Positions 8,252-14,054 of a stretch of DNA of 42,159 nt are shown one piece after another. How positions within the stretch are numbered: position 1 is the stretch's first letter; every line of letters starts with the position of its first letter. Both the position numbers and the translations under genes were made by a program. This DNA is from a virus. The DNA lies in IMG/VR virus record IMGVR_UViG_3300037104_000769, positions 1-42,159 of that record. One strand, written 5' to 3'. The notes under the pieces are model-generated. The model had not been told where the DNA came from. It ran no database searches and saw nothing but the letters and a program-made list of their open reading frames with translations.

Positions 8252-8568
8252 AAGACGTGAGCCGCTGGGCACTGGCCGTGGACTGCCTGCGCTACTACCC
8301 GCGCCATCATCGCTGGGCTGCCCTCTGCCGTGACCTGTGGGACGTGCTCGTGCGTGGCGAAAAGGGCGAGTCGTGCGAACTCTGCGGGCGCAGGTACGTC
8401 TGGTGGAGCGCGAGTGACTACCTGTATCAGGCTGTGGTCGGCAGCGATGGTGGCTTGTACTGTCCCGCGTGCTTCGACCGCATGGCAGAGCGGCATGGAC
8501 TCGTCCTGCGCTGGTCGCCGATAACGCGGGAGCAGTACATCGCCGAGACCTACGGGCGGCCGCGGTGA
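8248..8568 (+). CDS. Zinc-ribbon protein, unknown function
   Basis: GTG 8248 overlaps the previous stop (GTGA) and gives a 106-residue protein. Two CxxC pairs, C43-C46 (CELC) and C72-C75 (CPAC), form a plausible zinc ribbon separated by an aromatic-rich loop (VWWSASDYLY). The N-terminal 35 residues are helical and basic. It belongs to a run of tiny coupled genes, several with zinc ribbons. Confidence 0.62.
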   Translation: MKDVSRWALAVDCLRYYPRHHRWAALCRDLWDVLVRGEKGESCELCGRRYVWWSASDYLYQAVVGSDGGLYCPACFDRMAERHGLVLRWSPITREQYIAETYGRPR

Positions 8569-8735
8569 GCGAGCCTCTCGCCTGCCCGCACTGCGGTGCT
8601 ACGCGCCTCTTCGGCCCCGCGGTCATCGTCGACCAGCACGGAGTGGAGCACCGCTACTACGACTGCGCCTGCTGCCACATGATGCTGCTCGTCGATCCTG
8701 ACGGCACGCTGACGGCAAAGGCGGGGGCCTGGTGA
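8565..8735 (+). CDS. Mini zinc-ribbon protein
   Basis: A 56-residue protein from GTG 8565, coupled by GTGA overlaps on both sides. It consists of little more than a zinc ribbon: CPHC (C7, C10) and CACC (C34, C36, C37) around a short beta hairpin. No family recognised. Such minimal ribbons often bind nucleic acid or host polymerase subunits, but this is only inference. Confidence 0.6.
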   Translation: MSEPLACPHCGATRLFGPAVIVDQHGVEHRYYDCACCHMMLLVDPDGTLTAKAGAW

Positions 8736-9637
8736 GCTGCTACGGCGACCCCGGCGAGACCTGCCGCGTGGACGGCTGCGGCACCATCCTGCGCCAGAGC
8801 AACCCCTACGACGTGTGCAGCCGCTGCCTCGGGCGCGGCATCAAGGGCCGCAAGCGGCCGCCAAGGAGAGGCGGGGTGCCAGCCACGGCGTGCAGTGAGG
8901 CTGCACCGACAGCGTCGCTGGTACCCCGCCGCGTATCACAGGAGGCGATTGAATTGGCTGCTGAGGAGCGGCGCAAGTACGGCGAGGCGAAGGCGGCGAT
9001 CGTCGAACTCATGGACGACGGCGATTGGCGGTCATCGACGAAGGTCGCGAAGGACCTCGGCATCCCCGTCACCACCGCCAAGTACCACCTGCAGAGCATG
9101 ACGGAGAACGGCAAACTCGTGAGCGACGGCAAAGGCGGCAAGGGCTACCGCTGGCGTAAGTTCTTCGAGGGCGCCAAGGCCCTCGACCATGCCCTCGCAG
9201 AGTACGCGCGCGGAGCCGAAGAAGAGGCGATCGCTCAGGCCAACTCGTTCGTCGAAGAAGCGCCGACGGCCCCACCGGCGTCCGCTCAGGGACCGGACCC
9301 TGAGCCCCCTGCGAAAGCGGCGGCAGATCCTGGTCCCCACCACCTCCGGGAACTGCCGCCCTTCGCGGGACTGGCCACCATGGCGACGGAGTGGTTCGGG
9401 CCGCAGTCCATCGAGGTCCTGCGCAGTCACGAGATGCTGGCGCTGATGTACCTCGAGGAGATGGACGACGAGGCCCGCGATCGGATTCTCGACTACGCGG
9501 ACAACCGCTGGCCGCGCGAGCGCGACACCGCGACTCGCGTTGTGCACATGCACGGCACCCTCACCGACTCGGCACTGGCGCACCGGGTGCTGGACCTCAT
9601 CGATGGCTGGAACCGGACGCGGAGTCGGGGACTGTGA
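8732..9637 (+). CDS. Zinc-finger plus winged-helix DNA-binding protein
   Basis: A 301-residue protein starting at GTG 8732 (GTGA overlap). The N-terminus has four cysteines (C11, C16, C29, C32) spaced like a zinc finger. Residues about 85-142 are a winged-helix module: helix EAKAAIVELMDDGDW, recognition helix TTAKYHLQSMTENGKLV, and a wing ending KGGKGYRWRK. The rest is an acidic, Pro/Ala-rich linker and a helical C-terminal domain (about 215-300). The architecture suggests a transcription regulator, possibly of the late or lysis genes around it. No family name can be given. Confidence 0.65.
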   Translation: MSCYGDPGETCRVDGCGTILRQSNPYDVCSRCLGRGIKGRKRPPRRGGVPATACSEAAPTASLVPRRVSQEAIELAAEERRKYGEAKAAIVELMDDGDWRSSTKVAKDLGIPVTTAKYHLQSMTENGKLVSDGKGGKGYRWRKFFEGAKALDHALAEYARGAEEEAIAQANSFVEEAPTAPPASAQGPDPEPPAKAAADPGPHHLRELPPFAGLATMATEWFGPQSIEVLRSHEMLALMYLEEMDDEARDRILDYADNRWPRERDTATRVVHMHGTLTDSALAHRVLDLIDGWNRTRSRGL

Positions 9638-9792
9638 GCGGCCGGCGTGCCAAGCAACGCAGGCGCATGGTCCTCATGGCTGACGCCGGCGACTTCGTGG
9701 CGCAGCAGTGGTGCCTCGCCAGGATGACCGTCAGCCAGATTCAGCGCGCCTCGAGGCGCATGACGTTCGCGCGTGAGAGGCAGGCGACGTGA
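9634..9792 (+). CDS. Small basic helical protein
   Basis: A 52-residue protein beginning at GTG 9634, coupled to both neighbours by GTGA overlaps. It is highly basic, with RRAKQRRRM at the N-terminus and RASRRMTFARERQ near the C-terminus. It could bind nucleic acid. No family recognised. Confidence 0.5.
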   Translation: MSGRRAKQRRRMVLMADAGDFVAQQWCLARMTVSQIQRASRRMTFARERQAT

Positions 9793-9884
9793 GGCTCTAC
9801 GCGCTCGTCGTCTTCCTGCTCGTTGTCGGGCTGGCACTGCTCACGCTGCTGCCGGCGCTGATGATGCTGGGACACCTGAGGTGA
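9789..9884 (+). CDS. Single-span membrane micro-protein
   Basis: A 31-residue frame from GTG 9789 to TGA 9884, overlapping both neighbours by four bases. Nearly the entire chain (residues 4-27) is one hydrophobic helix, flanked by Arg at position 2 and at the C-terminus. It could act as a lysis regulator or pinholin-like accessory near the holin candidate at 10074, but it is short and support is only context and coupling. Confidence 0.45.
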   Translation: MRLYALVVFLLVVGLALLTLLPALMMLGHLR

Positions 9885-10069
9885 GCGCCCGGTTGCTGGG
9901 GCGCAGACGCAACCGCCTCTACCTCACCGTCACGGAGTACTGCGCAGCCACGAGCGCGAAACCGAACACCGTGCGCAGGCAGCTGCGTGAGAAGCGGCTG
10001 CAGGGGCGGAGATTCAAGACGGGCTGGCGGGTCAAGGCCAGCGAACTGCGGAAGACCGGGAGGAGGTGA
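9881..10069 (+). CDS. Excisionase-like HTH protein
   Basis: A 62-residue basic protein from GTG 9881. The sequence has the shape of small HTH_17/excisionase proteins: LTVTEYCAATSAKPNTVRRQ forms helix-turn-helix and GRRFKTGWRVKASEL a short wing ending in the usual strand and helix. It could be a recombination directionality factor for the integrase at 23081, or a local regulator. Its location far from the integrase and inside a lysis-side operon makes the role uncertain. Confidence 0.55.
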   Translation: MSARLLGRRRNRLYLTVTEYCAATSAKPNTVRRQLREKRLQGRRFKTGWRVKASELRKTGRR

Positions 10070-10073
10070 TTCA

Positions 10074-10409
10074 ATGAAGTCAACTACCGAGTGGATTCAG
10101 CTCGCGGCCCTGGTACTGATTGGCGGCGGCGGTCTCTCGTTCCTCGCCACGCAGCTCGTCAAGCAGGTCTCGTGGCCGAGCTGGACGAAGCTTGTGCTGT
10201 CGCTGGTGATGGCGCTCGTCTTCGGACTGCTCACGGCATGGCTCAACGCCGACGTGTGGAACATCGTCAAGGCGTGGGGCTCGCTCACCGCCTCCGACGT
10301 CATCACCTTCGGAGCGTTCGTCTGGGCGGCGTCGACGGGCTGGTACGTGATCGCGTTCAAGGGAGCCACCTGGGCGCAGAACCTCGCCGCCTTCGGAAGC
10401 AAGAAGTGA
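10074..10409 (+). CDS. Three-TM membrane protein, holin candidate
   Basis: ATG 10074 has an ideal AGGAGGTGA ribosome-binding site six bases upstream. The 111-residue protein has three hydrophobic helices, about residues 8-27, 38-56 and 74-92, separated by short polar loops, and a positively charged C-terminus ending SKK. Size and topology match class I holins. The gene ends the rightward lysis-side operon just before a terminator. Holins lack sequence signatures, so the call rests on topology and place. Confidence 0.6.
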   Translation: MKSTTEWIQLAALVLIGGGGLSFLATQLVKQVSWPSWTKLVLSLVMALVFGLLTAWLNADVWNIVKAWGSLTASDVITFGAFVWAASTGWYVIAFKGATWAQNLAAFGSKK

Positions 10410-10435
10410 CCGGGAGGTGATCCTCTCGTCTGCAT

Positions 10436-10470
10436 GCAGCCCGTCCCGCTGGCACGTGGGGGCGGGCTGC
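10436..10470. terminator. Bidirectional hairpin terminator between convergent genes
   Basis: GCAGCCCG (10436-10443) pairs with CGGGCTGC (10463-10470), and adjacent CCC/GGG can extend the stem. It lies between the stop of the rightward gene at 10409 and the stop of the leftward gene at 10478. No T tract follows, as in many high-G+C terminators. Confidence 0.6.
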
Positions 10471-10477
10471 GGTGCCT

Positions 10478-11041
10478 CTACTTCACGGAGACGTACTTCG
10501 CCTCGATCGCCGGGACGGTCATGTCAAAGTTGGCGACGGAAGTATAGGAGTACTGCCCGAGGCAGGTCCCCCAGACCGTGACGATGTCCTTCTCGTAGAC
10601 GTGCGCGAGGCGCCCCTCGTAGGCAACAGCGACGTTGTTGTCCCAGTAGCCGTAGCCCATGTTGGTCACCGACACCAGCATGCTTGTGCGCGGCTGCAAG
10701 GTCCCGTAGCCCTCGGCATATTTCCCGGGCCCAGCGTCTTGGATCTGGAAGACCTGGCCGGTGATGCGGATGCGCTTGCCGACCATCAGGTCGGCGTCCT
10801 TGTTCATCACCTTGTAGGCGACGTGCTTACAGGCCTTCTTGAAGGCGGCCTTGGAGGGCTGCGTCGGCGTCGCAGCGCCGGCTCCGGTGACGGAGCTGTC
10901 AGATGTAAGTGCCGGAGTCTCGGTTGCCGTGGGAGCGCCGGCTGAGCTCGACTGGAGCGCGTGCACCACGCCGATCGCGATCACTGCCACCAGCAACGCC
11001 AGCCCCGCGCCGATGAGAAAGCTGCGAACGGCGACTTTCAT
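10478..11041 (-). CDS. Envelope-anchored OB-like protein; lysogenic conversion or exclusion candidate
   Basis: This is the only convincing minus-strand gene. ATG 11041 is preceded (on its strand) by GGGAGGAG, so a longer upstream frame is rejected. The 187-residue product has a signal-anchor (residues 5-28), a Ser/Thr/Pro linker (30-62), then a domain with AYKVMNKDADLMVGKRIRIT (75-94), GQVFQIQD and IVTVWGTCLG. This resembles extracellular OB-fold 'tRNA_anti-like' domains of Gram-positive lipoproteins, in which a substance is held behind 'GK-i-itG-v' strands. Cys71 and Cys160 may pair. A leftward gene next to the switch region, with its own promoter, suggests expression in the lysogen, perhaps blocking superinfection. 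That function is inference. Confidence 0.7.
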   Translation of the reverse strand: MKVAVRSFLIGAGLALLVAVIAIGVVHALQSSSAGAPTATETPALTSDSSVTGAGAATPTQPSKAAFKKACKHVAYKVMNKDADLMVGKRIRITGQVFQIQDAGPGKYAEGYGTLQPRTSMLVSVTNMGYGYWDNNVAVAYEGRLAHVYEKDIVTVWGTCLGQYSYTSVANFDMTVPAIEAKYVSVK

Positions 11042-11071
11042 GGCTCCTCCCTGGTGGCTGCCCCTTCCAGG

Positions 11072-11100
11072 AGTATCTTCCTCCGCCGAGACGGACTCAA
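11072..11100 (-). promoter_or_regulatory. Leftward promoter for the envelope-anchored protein
   Basis: On the minus strand TTGAGT (11100-11095) and GATACT (11077-11072) are separated by exactly 17 bases, four of six matches to each sigma-70 consensus. The start codon is about 30 bases downstream with a good ribosome-binding site between. Confidence 0.5.
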
Positions 11101-11105
11101 GACCC

Positions 11106-11123
11106 CACGAACACCTGTTCGTG
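11106..11123. promoter_or_regulatory. LexA/SOS-type operator
   Basis: CACGAACACCTGTTCGTG is an 18-base inverted repeat, perfect except for its two central bases. It contains CGAAC-N4-GTTCG, the core of LexA boxes in Actinobacteria and Firmicutes. It lies in the divergent control region, five bases upstream of the leftward -35 box and overlapping a possible rightward -35 box, so a bound repressor could control both directions. Confidence 0.65.
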
Positions 11124-11147
11124 TCCGTCACCGCGCCATGCTACATT
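11118..11147 (+). promoter_or_regulatory. Possible rightward promoter overlapping the operator
   Basis: TACATT (11142-11147) is a fair -10 box; TTCGTG (11118-11123), 18 bases upstream, is a weak -35 match and lies in the right arm of the LexA-like box. If used, it would transcribe the MerR-like gene at 11261 under LexA control. Confidence 0.35.
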
Positions 11148-11260
11148 CGGCTCCCCGGGCCGGGGGAGTCGGACCTTCAAGTACAGCGTCAACTCTGCAG
11201 GCCCCAGCGGTGTAGTACCCGGCGCGCAAAGGTTGTAACGTCGGGGGACCGAAGGGGACC

Positions 11261-11479
11261 ATGGAGGGCACTTTGGCACCACGAAAGCACTACCCGTTCG
11301 AGAGGATTCCGGCTCGCAAGTACGGCTACGGGACGGCCGCAGCGGCAGACCTGCTGACGGACCGTGGCTACCCGGTTACGCCGAGGATGCTGCGCTCTGC
11401 TGCCGACGCTGGGGAGATCGTGGCGACAAGGACCCCGGGAGGACACCGAAGGTTCTCCAAGGAGGAGCGTGAAGGTTGA
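11261..11479 (+). CDS. BldC/MerR-like DNA-binding regulator
   Basis: A 72-residue protein that is a single MerR-type winged helix: YGTAAAADLLTDRGYPVTPR forms helix-turn-helix, MLRSAADAGEIVAT the second helix, and TPGGHRRFSKEE the wing and following helix. The GGHRRF signature is typical of BldC and other small actinobacterial MerR-like proteins. GAAGGGG precedes the ATG. It is the first gene to the right of the LexA-like box, and the next strong promoter starts inside its last codons. It may be a lysis-lysogeny switch protein or a regulator of the early promoter. It lacks the dimerisation region of full-length MerR proteins. Confidence 0.75.
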   Translation: MEGTLAPRKHYPFERIPARKYGYGTAAAADLLTDRGYPVTPRMLRSAADAGEIVATRTPGGHRRFSKEEREG

Positions 11480-11504
11480 CAAGTCTTCCCACGGGGCATA
11501 GCCT
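11476..11504 (+). promoter_or_regulatory. Strong early rightward promoter
   Basis: TTGACA (11476-11481) is a perfect -35 box, followed after exactly 17 bases by TAGCCT (11499-11504). It is the best sigma-70 promoter seen in the window. The -35 box overlaps the stop codon of the MerR-like gene, so that protein could regulate transcription initiated here. All genes from 11588 to 22902 run in the same direction with few gaps. Confidence 0.75.
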
Positions 11505-11587
11505 GCACGTGGCACCATAATGGCAACGTAAGGAGGTAGTGAGGCATACAGAAGTGACGTGAGAGGACTCCATCGAAGGAGAAAGTG

Positions 11588-12199
11588 ATGCCCAGCGAAA
11601 GCGGGCTGCAGGGGAGTGTGACCTCCCCCACAGCCCAGGTAACAGCGCCAAGAACCCCCGATCAAGGAAGTCAAGGCCGTCTGCATTGTAGAGCGCAAAC
11701 GCCCTTGCGTCACGTGGCAGGCTCGCCAGTGGAGCGTATCCCGCTCTCACGCGGGCTCTTTGCCACCGTCGACGCCTCCGACTTTGAGATGCTGTCGCAC
11801 TTCACTTGGTGCGTCAGCGGTAGCGGTGGGTACGCAGCACGGACCACTCGTGTCCGAGGCAAGAAGATCGGCGTCGCGATGCACCGCATGGTCGCGCTTC
11901 CTGGTCCCGACCAGGACGTCGACCACATCAACGGCGATCGGCTCGACAACCGCCGCTGCAATCTGCGCGTCTGCTCGCACGCCGAGAACCAAAGGAATCG
12001 GCGGACCCCCAGCCACAACACCTCGGGCTTCCGCGGTGTCGCCTGGCACAAGAAGGACCGCAAGTGGCAGGCCACCGCGGGTGACCGGCATATCGGCCAA
12101 TTCGCGAGTGCCATCGAGGCCGCATTGGCCTACGACCGTGTCGCTCGCGAGCTTCATGGCGAGTTCGCCCGCCTGAACTTCCCCGAGGTGACGGCATGA
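11588..12199 (+). CDS. HNH endonuclease with AP2 DNA-binding domain
   Basis: A 203-residue protein from ATG 11588 (AAGGAG six bases upstream). A module starting VERIPLSRGLFATVD is common at the N-terminus of this family. The HNH nuclease is MHRMVALPGPDQDVDHINGD followed by LDNRRCNLRVCSHAENQRNR; DH is the catalytic pair. The C-terminal AP2 domain (SGFRGVAWHKKDRKWQATAG ... AALAYDRVARELHG) binds DNA. Such proteins are free-standing homing endonucleases. Residues 1-47 look unlike the family and unlike local codon use, so GTG 11729 (156 residues) may be the true start, leaving a structured leader. Being first after the early promoter, it could be a recent insertion. Confidence 0.85.
   Translation: MPSESGLQGSVTSPTAQVTAPRTPDQGSQGRLHCRAQTPLRHVAGSPVERIPLSRGLFATVDASDFEMLSHFTWCVSGSGGYAARTTRVRGKKIGVAMHRMVALPGPDQDVDHINGDRLDNRRCNLRVCSHAENQRNRRTPSHNTSGFRGVAWHKKDRKWQATAGDRHIGQFASAIEAALAYDRVARELHGEFARLNFPEVTA
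11591..11636 (+). promoter_or_regulatory. Structured leader with two competing hairpins
   Basis: CCCAGCGAAAGCGGG (11591-11605) folds into a GNRA-capped hairpin with one bulged A. GGGCTG (11603-11608) with GGGGAG (11611-11616) pairs with CTCCCC (11623-11628) and CAGCCC (11631-11636), a two-part stem around a symmetric CA/CA internal loop. Both structures need the GGG at 11603-11605, so only one can form at a time. They lie about 90 bases after the early promoter. Confidence 0.45.
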
Positions 12200-12342
12200 A
12201 GCGCCTCACTCTCGCCTACCTGCCGTTCACCGCGGTCTTCTTCGCGGTCTTCGGCATCGGCATCATGCACGATCGGCCGCTCGTCGGCGCGCTCTCCATC
12301 GTCGCCTGTGCGGCCATGCTCATGATCGGCGGTGCGCGATGA
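12196..12342 (+). CDS. Small two-span membrane protein
   Basis: A 48-residue frame joined to the HNH gene by ATGA and to the next gene by ATGA. It has two hydrophobic stretches, about residues 5-23 and 30-46, separated by HDRP. The pair of tiny membrane proteins here (this and the next) is coupled to the early operon. They might act on the host membrane early in infection. No family recognised. Confidence 0.5.
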   Translation: MKRLTLAYLPFTAVFFAVFGIGIMHDRPLVGALSIVACAAMLMIGGAR

Positions 12343-12422
12343 CCGCCGCCGTGTTCGTCTTCGGATTCTTCGCTCTGTTCATCGTCGTCCTGCTCTTGGG
12401 ATTCATCTGGGCGAGCCGATGA
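12339..12422 (+). CDS. Single-span membrane micro-protein
   Basis: A 27-residue frame from ATG 12339 to TGA 12422 with four-base overlaps on both sides. Residues 3-24 form one hydrophobic helix with several Phe, ending in WASR. Support comes from perfect coupling and the local codon pattern; the function is unknown. Confidence 0.42.
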   Translation: MTAAVFVFGFFALFIVVLLLGFIWASR

Positions 12423-12583
12423 CCGCCCGCGACATCCTCACCGAACCCCGCACCGACGCCGTGCGGGCGAGCATCAAGGCATGCTCCGTCTGCGCGGACA
12501 CCGGCGTGGTCCACATGGACGGGCGCACGCTGCCTTGTCCGTACTGTCGGCAGGACGATGCGAGAGAGGCGGCGGGACGATGA
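12419..12583 (+). CDS. Mini zinc-finger protein (DnaJ-like CxxC pairs)
   Basis: A 54-residue protein from ATG 12419, overlapping both neighbours by ATGA. Two CxxC pairs, C22-C25 and C40-C43, flank a short hairpin (CSVCADTGVVHMDGRTLPC, then PYC), much like half of a DnaJ-type zinc finger. Early phage proteins of this size often bind host regulators, but the target here is unknown. Confidence 0.58.
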   Translation: MTARDILTEPRTDAVRASIKACSVCADTGVVHMDGRTLPCPYCRQDDAREAAGR

Positions 12584-12759
12584 GCACCGCCACTCAACAG
12601 CACAAGGCGCTCGTCGCCTATTGCGAAGACCACCATTGCGCCACTTGCCCGGTCTACGGCCCGGAGTTCGGGGCGCTCGATGATAGCGACTACTGCGTCG
12701 TCTCTCACGCGCTCGACAAGCTGAAGCCGCTCGCCGAGGCCGAGGGGGCGGTCGTATGA
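12580..12759 (+). CDS. Small protein, unknown function
   Basis: A 59-residue protein in an ATGA-coupled chain. Its C15, H18, H19, C20, C23 cluster (CEDHHCATC) could bind a metal ion. The C-terminal part is an acidic helix. No family recognised. Confidence 0.5.
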   Translation: MSTATQQHKALVAYCEDHHCATCPVYGPEFGALDDSDYCVVSHALDKLKPLAEAEGAVV

Positions 12760-12929
12760 CGCCCTTCACGCGCTTCCAGCCCGGCGCCGAGCTTGAATGC
12801 TCGACCTGTGAGTTCCGCTGCGCCGGCCGCTTCGACGAGCCTGCCTGCGTCATCGCGCTGGAGATCGCTATGACCGGCGAGGCCATGACGTCGGCCTGCT
12901 GCCCTGAGACCCAGGAGGCAGTGGCATGA
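12756..12929 (+). CDS. Small Cys-rich protein, unknown function
   Basis: A 57-residue frame from ATG 12756 to TGA 12929, ATGA-coupled at both ends. It has CSTCEFRC (C15, C18, C22) and further Cys at about 31, 47 and 48, suggesting a metal-binding fold. No family recognised. Confidence 0.5.
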   Translation: MTPFTRFQPGAELECSTCEFRCAGRFDEPACVIALEIAMTGEAMTSACCPETQEAVA

Positions 12930-13135
12930 GGGACCAGAAGCAGTCGATGTTCACACATCGCAAGAACCACCGGGCGATGCTCAAGGGCCATTCGATCTGC
13001 GCAACGGCGTACTCCGGCCCTGCGAGCATCGACGAACTCATCTTTGCCATCGAGAAATGGCCGCGGTCAACGAACACCAGGCTCGGGCCTCTGGAGAAGA
13101 CCGCCGGCAGACTGCGGCCCGGTGGTGTGGCATGA
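12926..13135 (+). CDS. Hypothetical protein
   Basis: A 69-residue protein joined by ATGA to both neighbours. The N-terminus is basic (about ten Lys, Arg and His in the first 25 residues), followed by a short helix around IDELIFAIEKW. There is no recognised domain. Position in the early operon is the only clue. Confidence 0.48.
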   Translation: MRDQKQSMFTHRKNHRAMLKGHSICATAYSGPASIDELIFAIEKWPRSTNTRLGPLEKTAGRLRPGGVA

Positions 13136-13401
13136 CCCTCCGCGACGACCGCAACTATCCGGACTTGATGACCAGAGAGGCCGAAGAGGAGATCGAAGAC
13201 CTTCCCTTCGGCCCGCCCTCGCCAGTCTCCGACGCGCTGCGCGAGTTCATGCGCGACATCTACGCCGCCCGTGCCATCGAGAAGGCCGCGGCCGGCCGGG
13301 GCGGCTACTACCTCCTGACCGCCGCCGGACGGCGCGCGGCCATCAAGGTCGACGACATGCAGCGGGCCCGGCTCGCTGAGACGAAGGGACATCACTCATG
13401 A
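13132..13401 (+). CDS. Hypothetical early protein
   Basis: An 89-residue acidic then basic protein from ATG 13132. It is mostly helical, with an acidic patch EAEEEIEDLPF near residue 16 and a basic C-terminal half (LLTAAGRRAAIKVDDMQRAR). It immediately precedes, by ATGA overlap, the recombination module. No family recognised. Confidence 0.5.
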   Translation: MTLRDDRNYPDLMTREAEEEIEDLPFGPPSPVSDALREFMRDIYAARAIEKAAAGRGGYYLLTAAGRRAAIKVDDMQRARLAETKGHHS

Positions 13402-14054
13402 CACCCACCGGACTGGAGCTCCAGCCCTACGACGTCGAGGGAGCCGAGCGCGAGCTCGTCGCCCAAGGGCACAAGGCCTCGGCCGAGGCGCTCGTCATCG
13501 TCGACGACGCGACCGACGCGGAAGCCAAGACCGTCCTCGCGATCATCACCAAGGACCTGAAGGAGGCCGAGGACCTGCGCGTCGCAACCAAGGCGCCGCA
13601 CCTCAAGGTCTGTCAGGACATCGACGCCGCCTTCAAGGAGGCCGTGACGACCTTCAAGGCCGCCAAGGACATCATCGCCAAGAAGACCGGCGCCTACTTC
13701 GCGGACAAGAAGAAGGCTGAAGACGAGAAGATCCTCGCGCGCGAGCGTGAGATGCGCGAGGCCGCCACGGCGAGAGCCAAGGCGGAGGCCGAAGCGGCCG
13801 CCGCTGGCGCTCCTCGGGCCCCCGAGGCGGTAGTGGCGCCGCCGGCGGCCGTCCCCGCCACGCAATCCGTCACGCGCACCGAGGCCGGCGACGTCGGCAT
13901 GGCCAAGCTGCGCGGCTTCAGGGTCGTCTACGAGGACCAGATCCCGCGCGAGTTCTGGACTCTCGACACAGCAGCAATCGGCAAGGTCTACCGCTCCGGC
14001 GGCGACGTGCCCGGCTGCGTCGAGGACATCACCTACGTTCCGAGGACGCGATGA
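13398..14054 (+). CDS. Coiled-coil protein of the recombination module
   Basis: A 218-residue protein. Residues about 20-135 are a long charged helix with heptad-like repeats, rich in Lys, Glu and Ala; 136-160 is a Pro/Ala linker; the C-terminus reads LRGFRVVYEDQIPREFWTLD then GDVPGCVEDITYV. Phage proteins with this coiled-coil body and a terminal 'P-e-y/f-...-d...i...G...pG' strand unit commonly sit beside RecT, Erf or RecA-like genes. Here the ATPase gene follows by an ATGA overlap. It is probably an accessory to single-strand annealing; direct evidence for its activity is absent. Confidence 0.6.
   Translation: MTPTGLELQPYDVEGAERELVAQGHKASAEALVIVDDATDAEAKTVLAIITKDLKEAEDLRVATKAPHLKVCQDIDAAFKEAVTTFKAAKDIIAKKTGAYFADKKKAEDEKILAREREMREAATARAKAEAEAAAAGAPRAPEAVVAPPAAVPATQSVTRTEAGDVGMAKLRGFRVVYEDQIPREFWTLDTAAIGKVYRSGGDVPGCVEDITYVPRTR

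Noticed and set aside
10472-10945. 157-codon plus-strand frame opposite the envelope protein
   Set aside because: The minus-strand frame has a signal-anchor, a perfect ribosome-binding site and a promoter; the plus-strand one has none.
11513-11552. Tiny leader peptides after the early promoter
   Set aside because: The frames are three to seven codons; GGAGG is only a few bases from the GTG, too near for normal initiation. Not supportable.
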